Source of the DNA: Sphaerobacter sp.
GTDB lineage: Bacteria; Chloroflexota; Chloroflexia; Thermomicrobiales; Thermomicrobiaceae
Direction of reading: 5' to 3'
Length of the DNA: 64,000 nucleotides
NCBI GenBank assembly: GCA_029961075.1
Contig: JASBVL010000062.1
Coordinates: 1 to 64,000 of the forward strand
In this document: piece after piece, positions 29,190 through 36,475 of the stretch
Layout of the letters: each line of letters starts with the position of its first letter
How positions within the stretch are numbered: the first letter of the stretch is position 1
The notes under the pieces: model-generated
What the model saw: only the letters and a program-made list of their open reading frames with translations
Told to the model about the DNA's origin: nothing
The model's database searches: none
Made by a program: the position numbers and the translations under genes

Positions 29190-29999
29190 CTACGGGAGGG
29201 GCAGGCCGAGCTGGCGTGGACGCTGGAGGGCGGCAGCCGCGTCCCACACCGCTGGCCGTCCGTGCCGGGGTAGCGGTCGCACCCGCGGCCCGTTGCTGCC
29301 TGCCCCCAGCCACCGCGTCACGGTCTGCTCGGCCAGAGCCGGGCGATTGTTGTTCTCGGAGAGATGGGCGAGCCAGATATCGACGGTCACCGAGGTGAGG
29401 CTCTGGGTCAGGAGCTCGCCGCACTCGTCGTTGCTCAGGTGCCCGTGCCCGCTCCGGATACGCCGCTTGAGGTATGCCGGGTAGGGGCCACGCTCGAGCA
29501 GCTCCAGGTCGTAGTTGGCCTCCAGCACCACCAGGTGAGCCCGCGCCACCGCGTCCCGCAGGAGCGCTGCGGGGCTGCCCAGGTCGGTGAAGATGGCCAC
29601 GCGGATGCTGCCGTCGTCGATGAAGAACCCGACCGGCTCCGCCGCGTCGTGCGGGACGGCGATCGGCGTGATCTCGAGCGTGCCGATCCGGCACGGTCGC
29701 TCGGCAGCGAGCGTCTCCCACCGATCGGGGCGCGCCACCTCCAGGGCGCGCATCGTCCCGCGCGTGGCGAAGATGGGGCCGTGGTGGTAGCGGATGAGGC
29801 TGGGCACGGCGCTGACGTGATCGTGGTGCTCGTGCGATAGCAGCAGCGCGTCGAGGCCGCCGTCGGGAACGCCCGCAGCGGCCAGGCCGGCTCGCAGGCG
29901 GCGCACCGCGAGGCCGGCGTCGATCAGCACGTTCGTCCCACCGGATTGGATGAGCAGGGCGTTCCCGCTGCTGCCGCTGCCGAATGAGGTCACGCGCAT
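29190..29999 (-). CDS. Metallo-beta-lactamase fold hydrolase (YycJ/WalJ-like)
   Basis: This 269-residue protein starts at ATG 29999 with GGGGGTG upstream. It opens with 'MRVTSFGSGSSGNALLI', the YycJ/WalJ-type start, and has the metal-binding 'LLLSHEHHDHVSAVPSLI', later His in 'AVPHDAAEPVGFFI', Asp in 'IFTDLGSP' and 'EANYDLELL', then 'SGHGHLSNDECGELL'. Family members are 5'-3' exonucleases or DNA-repair-associated hydrolases. It is convergent with the ABC exporter genes and has the yggS-yfiH group upstream in the same direction. Confidence 0.9.
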   Translation of the reverse strand: MRVTSFGSGSSGNALLIQSGGTNVLIDAGLAVRRLRAGLAAAGVPDGGLDALLLSHEHHDHVSAVPSLIRYHHGPIFATRGTMRALEVARPDRWETLAAERPCRIGTLEITPIAVPHDAAEPVGFFIDDGSIRVAIFTDLGSPAALLRDAVARAHLVVLEANYDLELLERGPYPAYLKRRIRSGHGHLSNDECGELLTQSLTSVTVDIWLAHLSENNNRPALAEQTVTRWLGAGSNGPRVRPLPRHGRPAVWDAAAALQRPRQLGLPLP

Positions 30000-30087
30000 G
30001 TGGCCCGCACCCCCGAACCCTGCTGCGCCCGGCACATACCCCGCCAGCCCATCCCGCCGCCGGGGCGGGCCACCACGGCGCACCTCG

Positions 30088-30816
30088 CTAGCCGAAGATC
30101 GCGCGGCCGACCCGAACGATCGTCGCGCCCTCCTCGACCGCCACCTCGTAGTCGTTCGTCATCCCCATCGACAGCTCCGGCAGCGCGATCCCGGTCGCCT
30201 CCTGGAGCTGGTCACGTAGCTCGCGCAGTGCCACGAACACGGGGCGCGTCAGTTCGGGGTCATCGACCAGGGGTGCGATGGTCATCAGCCCGCGCACGCG
30301 CAGGTTGGGCTGCGCCGCCGCGTGCCGCAGCAGGGCCTCGGCCTCCTCCGGCGCGCAGCCATGCTTCTGTGGCTCGCGCGCGACGTTCACCTGCAGGAGG
30401 ATGTCCTGGTGCTTGCCGTCGGCAGCCGCGCGGCGCTGCAGCGCGTCGACCAAGCCGGGACGATCGACCGAATGGATCAACGAGAAGAGCCGGACGGCGT
30501 CGCGCGCCTTGTTCGTCTGGAGATAGCCGATCAGGTGCAGCTCAGCCCCTGCCGCCAGGGCGTTCGCGAAGAGGCTGGCCTGCTTGCGGGCCGCATCCTG
30601 CACCCGGTTCTCGCCGAAGACGCGCAGCCCGGCCGCGTACGCCTGGTCCAGAACCTCCACCGCGTCGGCCGGCACGGTCTTGGTCACCCCAACGATGCGA
30701 ATGCTGCTCGGATCGCGCCCGGCGCGCGCCGCCGCCACGGCGACACGCTCGCGAACCCTGGCGATCTTCTCCGCGACGTCCGCGGTGACGTGCGTCTCGG
30801 TCTCGTCCCTGACCAT
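30088..30816 (-). CDS. yggS: YggS family PLP homeostasis protein
   Basis: This 242-residue member of the alanine-racemase-barrel PLP-binding family (PLPBP) carries the PLP lysine in 'IRIVGVTKTVPADAV' (the family usually has VSKT; here Ser is replaced by Thr). Other conserved elements are 'FGENRVQDAARK', 'ELHLIGYLQTNKARD', 'IHSVDRPGLVDAL', 'LRVRGLMTIAPL' and 'LSMGMTNDYEVAVEEGATIVRVG'. It balances cellular pyridoxal phosphate and has no known enzymatic turnover. It overlaps the yfiH stop by one base (TGATG). Confidence 0.94.
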   Translation of the reverse strand: MVRDETETHVTADVAEKIARVRERVAVAAARAGRDPSSIRIVGVTKTVPADAVEVLDQAYAAGLRVFGENRVQDAARKQASLFANALAAGAELHLIGYLQTNKARDAVRLFSLIHSVDRPGLVDALQRRAAADGKHQDILLQVNVAREPQKHGCAPEEAEALLRHAAAQPNLRVRGLMTIAPLVDDPELTRPVFVALRELRDQLQEATGIALPELSMGMTNDYEVAVEEGATIVRVGRAIFG

Positions 30817-31640
30817 CAGCCTTCGCCTCCCTCGAGCGCGATCACGGCGGCCGCGCTCCCCGGCTGCGTCGAGCGGGCGCGGTACGAGAAGAACCGATCG
30901 GCATGGCAGCGCGTGCAGACCGCCGCGACCTCGATCTGGTCATCGGGCACCCCGGCGGCGATCAGGGCCAGCCGGTTGGCTTGCCACAGATCAAACACGG
31001 TGCGCCCGTTGCCGCGCCGCACGGCTTTCCCGGTCGGGTCGATCCCCGCTCCGTTCCAGGCGTCGATTACCTCATCGCCCACCTCGTAGCAGCAGGGCCC
31101 GATCGACGGTCCCAGGCCCGCGATCAGGTCGCGCGGGTCGCTGCCGAAGTGGTCCTGCATCGCGCGAACTGCCGTCCCCACCACATCGGCGACGGTCCCG
31201 CGCCACCCGGCGTGGATGGCCGCCACCACGCGCCGCTTGGGATCGTGGAGCAGCACCGGGACGCAGTCGGCGCAGAACACCACCAGCGGGACGCCCGGCT
31301 CGGCCGTGACCAGGGCATCCGTCGCCGGGACGCGCTCGCCAGCTCCGTGGACCCGCCGGCCATCGGCGCCGCAGCCGGCGGCCGGCCCGATCACCGCCAC
31401 GCCCACGCCGTGCACCTGCCGCCCGCACGTCCAGCGGGACGGGTCGACGCCGATGGCGGCCGACCACGCCGCCCGATTGGCGTCGACCACCGCCCGGTCG
31501 AGCCCGTCGCGATAGCCGACCGTGCCGTCGGCCGGCAGGGATGCGGTGCGCCCGGTCATCCCATGCCGCACCGCCGCCGCATCGAAGCGGGCGAACCGGA
31601 AGACCGGTAGCTGCAATGGTGTGCCCGCTCGCACCCTCAC
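30816..31640 (-). CDS. YfiH/LACC1-like purine nucleoside phosphorylase (polyphenol oxidase family)
   Basis: The product is 274 residues from GTG 31640, whose GTGA overlaps the stop of the upstream gene. Zinc-site motifs of the DUF152/YfiH family are present: 'CGRQVHGVGVAVIG', 'VVFCADCVPVLLHDPKRRVVAAIHAGWRGTVAD' in pieces, and 'GLGPSIGPCCYEVGDEV'. Members act on purine nucleosides (adenosine deaminase/phosphorylase activities) and older annotations call them laccases. It is directly coupled to yggS, a common pairing. Confidence 0.92.
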   Translation of the reverse strand: MRVRAGTPLQLPVFRFARFDAAAVRHGMTGRTASLPADGTVGYRDGLDRAVVDANRAAWSAAIGVDPSRWTCGRQVHGVGVAVIGPAAGCGADGRRVHGAGERVPATDALVTAEPGVPLVVFCADCVPVLLHDPKRRVVAAIHAGWRGTVADVVGTAVRAMQDHFGSDPRDLIAGLGPSIGPCCYEVGDEVIDAWNGAGIDPTGKAVRRGNGRTVFDLWQANRLALIAAGVPDDQIEVAAVCTRCHADRFFSYRARSTQPGSAAAVIALEGGEG

Positions 31641-33235
31641 CGCCCCGTGGCCGTGTCGATGATGATCAGATCCACGACCCGCTCGACCGGCGCCCAATCG
31701 TCGGTGAAGACCTGCTTCGGGTCGGTCGAGGTCCACTCGCGAATGTTGCCCGTCTCGAGGCTCACCTCGCCGACGGTGCGGATCAGACCGGGGGGCAGGC
31801 GGTCAATGTTGCGTTCGAAGTTGTCAATGTCGGTCGGTTGGTTGGTCCCGATGACGATGCTGTTGGTGTAGCGCCCGACATCGATGATGTACACGTTCGG
31901 GAAGACCGACTTCATCGTGCTGGCGATGACGTCGACGAGGCGGAAGTCGGTCGCCGTCCGGCCGGCATTGACGACCGCGACACCGTTCGGCGTGAGGTGG
32001 TCGCGCACCTCCTGGAAGAACTCCTGTGTGGTGAGGTGGAAGGGGATGTACGGCTGGTGGTACGCGTCGATGCCGATCAGGTCGTACTGCCGGTCGGTGG
32101 TGGTCAGGAAGTACCGCCCGTCTTGCACCACCACGTTCAGGTTGGGCTCGTTCATGTCGAAGTACTGGCGGCCGACTTTGACGATGGCCGGATCGATCTC
32201 CACCCCGTCGATCGCGATGGGGCCGTAGGCGGCCGTGAACTGCTTCGGGATCGTCCCGGCCGCGAGCCCGATCAGCGCCATGCTGCGCACGTCGCTCGGG
32301 CTGGTGTCCGGGTTGAAATAGGGCGCCACCATGAAGTAGTCCCACGGCCCGCCGGCCAACTGGCGGTTGGGGTCGTAGACCGAGTGCACCGCGTGCCCCT
32401 CGTTGAGGGACAGGTAGTACGTCGTGCCCTGCCTGACCACCTGGATGTAGTTGTACTGCGACTCCTCCTCATGGACGATCTCGCCGTACTCCGGCGGGCG
32501 CACGGCGCTCGCCTTCCAGAAGACCGCCACGGCCACAACGACCGCGGTGAGGACCAGCACCCCCAGGGCCGGGCCGCGCGCTCGCAGCAGGGTGAGGGCA
32601 AGGAGCGACGTCAGCAGCAGCAACAGGGACAGGGTGTAGAACGTCTTGTAGGTCCCGACCCAGGGGATGAGCACGAGCACGGGGAGGAAGCTGCCGGCGA
32701 TGCTCCCCAGAGTCGAGAGCGCGTAGAGCGACCCGGCGGTGTTCCCGGCGGACCTGACGCTCAGCACGCGCAGACGGATGGCAAAGGGGGACACGAAGCC
32801 GAGCAGCGTGACCGGCACGGCAAACAGAAGGATGACGCCGAGCAGCGAGCCGTAGAACGCTCCGACCGCCAGGTGTTGAAACGCCACCAGCGACCGCTCG
32901 AGGATCGGGCGCGAGACGAACGGGATGAGGCCGGTGGCGAAGCCGGCGGCGGCGGTAATGCAGTAGAGCACCGTGGCGCTGGGCCACCGGTCCGCGACGC
33001 GCCCGCCGAAGTAGTACCCGATCGAGAGGTACAGCATCGTCAGGCCGATGAGGTTCGCCCAGATGATGGTTGAGTCGCCGAAGTAGGGCCCGAGCAAGCG
33101 CGAGGCGGTCAGCTCGATCCCGATGCTCGACAACCCGCCGACGAAGACGATCGTGAGCAACAGCCAGTTGAACAGTCGCTGCCGTGGCGGGCCCTCCTGT
33201 TGCTCGGCCTTCAGCGGTTCCGTTGTGGTGGTCAC
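31637..33235 (-). CDS. Membrane-anchored spermidine/polyamine synthase-like protein
   Basis: This 532-residue protein starts at GTG 33235 (GGAGAAGGGG upstream; GTG 33241 also possible). Residues about 15-255 contain roughly seven membrane segments ('IELTASRLLGPYFGDSTIIWANLIGLTMLYLSIGYYFGG' in pieces), typical of the spermidine synthase-like fused transporter-type domain. Residues about 265-520 form a Rossmann aminopropyltransferase-like domain ('MALIGLAAGTIPKQF', 'IDGVEIDPAIVKVG', 'DLIGIDAYHQPYIPFHLTTQEFF'). In soluble spermidine synthases the motif after strand 1 is GGGDG; here it reads GLAAGT, so activity on putrescine is doubtful. Confidence 0.85.
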   Translation of the reverse strand: MTTTTEPLKAEQQEGPPRQRLFNWLLLTIVFVGGLSSIGIELTASRLLGPYFGDSTIIWANLIGLTMLYLSIGYYFGGRVADRWPSATVLYCITAAAGFATGLIPFVSRPILERSLVAFQHLAVGAFYGSLLGVILLFAVPVTLLGFVSPFAIRLRVLSVRSAGNTAGSLYALSTLGSIAGSFLPVLVLIPWVGTYKTFYTLSLLLLLTSLLALTLLRARGPALGVLVLTAVVVAVAVFWKASAVRPPEYGEIVHEEESQYNYIQVVRQGTTYYLSLNEGHAVHSVYDPNRQLAGGPWDYFMVAPYFNPDTSPSDVRSMALIGLAAGTIPKQFTAAYGPIAIDGVEIDPAIVKVGRQYFDMNEPNLNVVVQDGRYFLTTTDRQYDLIGIDAYHQPYIPFHLTTQEFFQEVRDHLTPNGVAVVNAGRTATDFRLVDVIASTMKSVFPNVYIIDVGRYTNSIVIGTNQPTDIDNFERNIDRLPPGLIRTVGEVSLETGNIREWTSTDPKQVFTDDWAPVERVVDLIIIDTATGR

Positions 33236-33319
33236 GGGCACCCCTTCTCCGGGCGATGTGGCCCTCGCCGGGCCGGGATGGGCAGCGCGCCGGCGGCGCA
33301 CCACCGCCGGCACGGCCCG

Positions 33320-33325
33320 ATTATA
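33320..33325 (-). promoter_or_regulatory. -10 element (TATAAT) for the spermidine-synthase-like / yfiH / yggS operon
   Basis: A perfect TATAAT on the minus strand, about 85 bases upstream of the GTG start at 33235. The -35 zone is GC-rich with no good match. Confidence 0.5.
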
Positions 33326-33434
33326 CCGGACATCCCGCGGCGGACCGCCGTGCCGGGCGTCGCCGCAAACGCGCCGGGCGGGCGACGGGGCACGCCGCTT
33401 CCACGGCGATGCCGCGTCGCCCGCGGCGTTGCGC

Positions 33435-35072
33435 TCAGTAGCGCTCGAGGGTGATCGGCACGTCGATCAGGACCGGGTGGTCGCGGCGCAGGGCCGCGGC
33501 GACTGCCTCGCCCAGGGCGGCAGGCGACTCCGCCCGCACGGCCTCGATCCCGTACGCCCCCGCAAGCTTGACGTAATCCGGGTTGATCAGATCGACGTCG
33601 ATGTAGCGCCCGGGGTAGGCGCGGCGCTGGGCCACCTTGACGGCCGTATGGGTACTATCGTTGAAGATCACGATCGCGACCGGGATGCGGTGGTGCGCCG
33701 CGGCGCCGAGCTCCTGCATGGTGAACTGGAACCCGCCGTCGCCGTTGAGCGACACGACCGGCCGGTCGGGCCGTGCGAGCTTGGCCCCGAGTGCCGTCGG
33801 CAGCGATGACCCGAGCGTTCCAAAGCCCCGCGGGAAGGTGAAGGTGCGCGGCTCGTAAACCGGGAAGTAGCGGACGGCCTCATAGCACATCATCGTCATG
33901 TCGCAGGTGACGATGGCGTTGCGGGGCGCCGCCTGGCGGAGCGCATGCAGATAGGCGGCGTAGGCCTCCGCGCGCGCGTCGGCCGGGCGGAAGTTCGCCT
34001 CGCGGACCTGGCGCACCTCCTCCGGCGACCAGCGACTCTTGGGGCGCTTGCCGGCCCGCACCGTGTCGAGCAGCGCCCGCAGGGTGAGCGCGGCATCCGC
34101 CACGATGCCCACCGCCGTGGGGTAGCGGCGGCCGATCTCGTGCGCATCGATGTCGATGTGGATCAGCGGCGTCGGCAGCGGCATCGTCCCCTCGGCCGTG
34201 GTCCGCACCCCGAGGCCGGTCCCGATGGCGATCGTCAGATCGGACCCGGTCATCAGCGGCGCGATCGGGCTGTCGGGTGACCACCGGTAGCCAAAGGCGC
34301 CGACGGCGTAGTCGTCGTCCTCCGGGATCGACCCCTTGCCCATCAGCGAGGTGCAGACCGGGGCGCCCAGCTCGTGGGCCAGCTCGCGCAGCAGCGGCCC
34401 CACCTCCTCGCTCACGCAGCCGCCGCCCGCGAGGATGAAGACCCGGTTCGCCGCCGCGATGAGGTCAGCCGCCTCCGCGATCTGCGCCGGGTCCGGCGCG
34501 GCTGGCGCGGCTTCGCCGACCGGCAGGTCACCGATCTCGACCTCCTCGGCCATCACGTCGATCGGGATCTCAAGGTAGACCGGGCGCGGCCGACCGGTGT
34601 GCAACTGCGCGAAGGCCTCGGCGACGGCGCCGGGGATCTCGGCGGCCGACATCACCCGCCGCGCCCACTTCGTCACCGGGCGCATCACGCCCATCTGGTC
34701 GGTGATCTCGTGGAGATTCCCTTCAAGGGTGTCGAGATACTTCCGCTCCAGGTTGGTCGCGACGAAGAGGACGCGCGAGCTGTCGGCGAACGCCTCCCCG
34801 GCGGCCGTGACGACGTTCGTGACCCCCGGGCCGGTTACGATCAGGGCCACGCCGGGACGGCCGGTGGCGCGGTACCAGCCGTCCGCCATGTAGCCGGCCC
34901 CCTGCTCGTGCCGGGGGAGGATGGTAGTGATGGCGTCGCTGTCATAGAGGGCGTCATAGGCGTCGAGGGTATGGACGCCCGGGATACCGAAAATCGTGCG
35001 GACCCCGTGGGCCTCGAGCGCCTTGACGAGCGCGGTCCCGCCGCGCACCTTGCGTTTCAGCTTGTCCCCCAC
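33435..35072 (-). CDS. Thiamine diphosphate-dependent enzyme, acetolactate synthase-like
   Basis: This 545-residue protein starts at GTG 35072 with GGAGGG nine bases upstream. It has the three-domain ThDP fold: N-terminal PYR domain with the catalytic Glu in 'ILPRHEQGAGYMADGWYRATGRPG', a central domain, and a C-terminal PP domain with the ThDP/Mg motif starting 'SLNGDGGFQFTMQELG' and ending 'IVIFNDS'. The sequence is like the large subunit of acetolactate synthase or glyoxylate carboligase/benzoylformate decarboxylase relatives, but no small regulatory subunit or ilv gene is adjacent. The substrate is therefore uncertain. Confidence 0.9.
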   Translation of the reverse strand: MGDKLKRKVRGGTALVKALEAHGVRTIFGIPGVHTLDAYDALYDSDAITTILPRHEQGAGYMADGWYRATGRPGVALIVTGPGVTNVVTAAGEAFADSSRVLFVATNLERKYLDTLEGNLHEITDQMGVMRPVTKWARRVMSAAEIPGAVAEAFAQLHTGRPRPVYLEIPIDVMAEEVEIGDLPVGEAAPAAPDPAQIAEAADLIAAANRVFILAGGGCVSEEVGPLLRELAHELGAPVCTSLMGKGSIPEDDDYAVGAFGYRWSPDSPIAPLMTGSDLTIAIGTGLGVRTTAEGTMPLPTPLIHIDIDAHEIGRRYPTAVGIVADAALTLRALLDTVRAGKRPKSRWSPEEVRQVREANFRPADARAEAYAAYLHALRQAAPRNAIVTCDMTMMCYEAVRYFPVYEPRTFTFPRGFGTLGSSLPTALGAKLARPDRPVVSLNGDGGFQFTMQELGAAAHHRIPVAIVIFNDSTHTAVKVAQRRAYPGRYIDVDLINPDYVKLAGAYGIEAVRAESPAALGEAVAAALRRDHPVLIDVPITLERY

Positions 35073-35127
35073 CTGTTTCGACCCTCCGCTCACTCTCCTG
35101 AACCTTCCCACATACGCGGCCCGCGCT

Positions 35128-35133
35128 AGTATA
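35128..35133 (-). promoter_or_regulatory. -10 element (TATACT) upstream of the ThDP enzyme gene
   Basis: TATACT on the minus strand, 56 bases from the GTG start of the ThDP enzyme. No clear -35. Confidence 0.4.
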
Positions 35134-35161
35134 CCCGGGTGCGGGTCGTCCGGCGTCGCAC

Positions 35162-35257
35162 CAGCGATTCGCGGTGGGCAAGCAGGCCTACGACCCGACC
35201 AACCGGTTCAGCCTGAACCAGAACATCCAGCCGGCCCCCGACATGGCCGGGGAGTAG
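35162..35257 (+). pseudogene. Remnant of the C-terminus of a BBE-type FAD-linked oxidoreductase
   Basis: The plus strand encodes 'VGKQAYDPTNRFSLNQNIQP' (from about 35174) followed by nine residues and a TAG at 35255-35257. The pattern Y-D-P-x-N-x-F-x-L-N-Q-N-I-x-P is the typical end of berberine-bridge-enzyme-like FAD oxidases. Upstream the frame has no further similarity and runs into the promoter of the ThDP gene, so only the last 30 or so codons survive. It lies antisense to the 3' end of the PH-like membrane protein gene, whose tail is therefore encoded by the complement of this remnant. Confidence 0.6.
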
Positions 35258-36183
35258 GGGGCGCCGGCTCGGCGTGGCGCCGCAGCTCCGCAGCGCCGGC
35301 GCCCGGCCGCGCGCCTCCAGGCCGAGGTGGCACCCTCCACGATCGAGGGAGCCGCTGCCGTGCGCGCCTGGAGTGCGGCCACCAGTCGCGCCGGGTCGTT
35401 CACCGCCACGTGCACGATCCTCACCGGGCGGGATGGCCCGGTCAGGGTCCAGAACTGCACCGGCTCGCGCAACGCTATCGTGCCATCGGTCCGGCCCCCC
35501 ATGCCGAGGTAGGCGGCGGGCTCGGGATCCGGGACCACCCGCAGCCCCTCGCGGCCGCCCGGCGTCGTGCGGCGCGCTTCTTCGACGCGGGCGATGCTGG
35601 CGTACGGGATGAACGCATGGTTGAGCACCCCGTAACGCAGCAGCAGTCCCTCCGGCTCCAGCCGATGGGGCAGGACGACGAGCGAGGCGTAGAGGCCGAA
35701 CATCCAGATCAGCGCGTAGATCGCCAGCACGAGGACGACCCAGCGCAGCCAGGCCCAGGGGATCAACACCTCGAACAGCAGGATCTCCACCGGCGTGGTC
35801 AACGTAACGATCACGAGGAAGGTGCCCAGCACCGTGCGCCCGTGGTACGGCAGGTCGTCGGGCCCCGGCCGGTAGCGGCGGGTCGCCCAGCGCACCAGGC
35901 AAACCCAGACGCGCGGCTCCAGCACCAGGAACCGGGCGACGGGCCGTGGGAACACGACGGCGAACGCGTCCTCAGCCGCCGTCCACGGGTCGAGCCCGTC
36001 GCAGCGACCAGCGCGGAAGCGCCGCACGGCCACGACGGCCTGCCGCGCTGCGATCAGCGCCAGGGCTCCCTCGATCAGCACGATGGCGAGGACGGCCTGC
36101 CCAACGGTGAGGACCCCGCCCCGGACCAGAATGATCTCGGCCAGGACGAGGATCGGCAGCAGCCACTTCCAGAGGCGTTCCAC
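35188..36183 (-). CDS. Membrane protein with bacterial PH-like domain
   Basis: This protein has 331 residues from GTG 36183, with a strong AGGAGGTGA site. Two membrane segments lie at about residues 7-47 and two more at about 115-170. Residues about 172-275 look like a bacterial PH domain of the YdbS/YdbT type ('LVVLPHRLEPEGLLLRYGVL', 'FIPYASIARVEEARR'). The last 45 residues are Arg/Ala-rich and then Trp/Phe-rich because the reading frame continues through the complement of an unrelated gene remnant, so the original stop may have been lost. Function is unknown. Confidence 0.72.
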   Translation of the reverse strand: MERLWKWLLPILVLAEIILVRGGVLTVGQAVLAIVLIEGALALIAARQAVVAVRRFRAGRCDGLDPWTAAEDAFAVVFPRPVARFLVLEPRVWVCLVRWATRRYRPGPDDLPYHGRTVLGTFLVIVTLTTPVEILLFEVLIPWAWLRWVVLVLAIYALIWMFGLYASLVVLPHRLEPEGLLLRYGVLNHAFIPYASIARVEEARRTTPGGREGLRVVPDPEPAAYLGMGGRTDGTIALREPVQFWTLTGPSRPVRIVHVAVNDPARLVAALQARTAAAPSIVEGATSAWRRAAGRRRCGAAAPRRAGAPYSPAMSGAGWMFWFRLNRLVGS

Positions 36184-36475
36184 GTAAAAGCGTCACCTCC
36201 TGGGCGACCTCAGGTGCTCCCGTGCCGCAGCTCCGCGTTACATCCTTGCCCCGCTGGCGAAGACAACGCAGCGGCATGGGAGCGGAGCACATGGCTTGGC
36301 ATGGTATTACATGCGGGTAAGCGTACTGTCCGATGCGCGATCCTGGCCGAAACCACTGCGTAACGGCCAGTGTGTACGTAGCGGACTCTCTCCTGGTACC
36401 AGTTAGGCTGGGGCCGTGGAATTCGGGCCAGTGACGGACCATCCTGTGACAGTGACGTCGCCGAATGTGGCCGGC
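36184..36475. other. Intergenic boundary between high-GC core and lower-GC island
   Basis: This 292-base stretch separates the PH-like gene (minus) from the stop of the restriction-modification gene. Composition falls from core-like to about 55-58% GC here. A stem GTGCTCC...GGAGCGGAGCAC-like repeat (36214-36290) is visible, but no gene or clear terminator. Confidence 0.35.
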
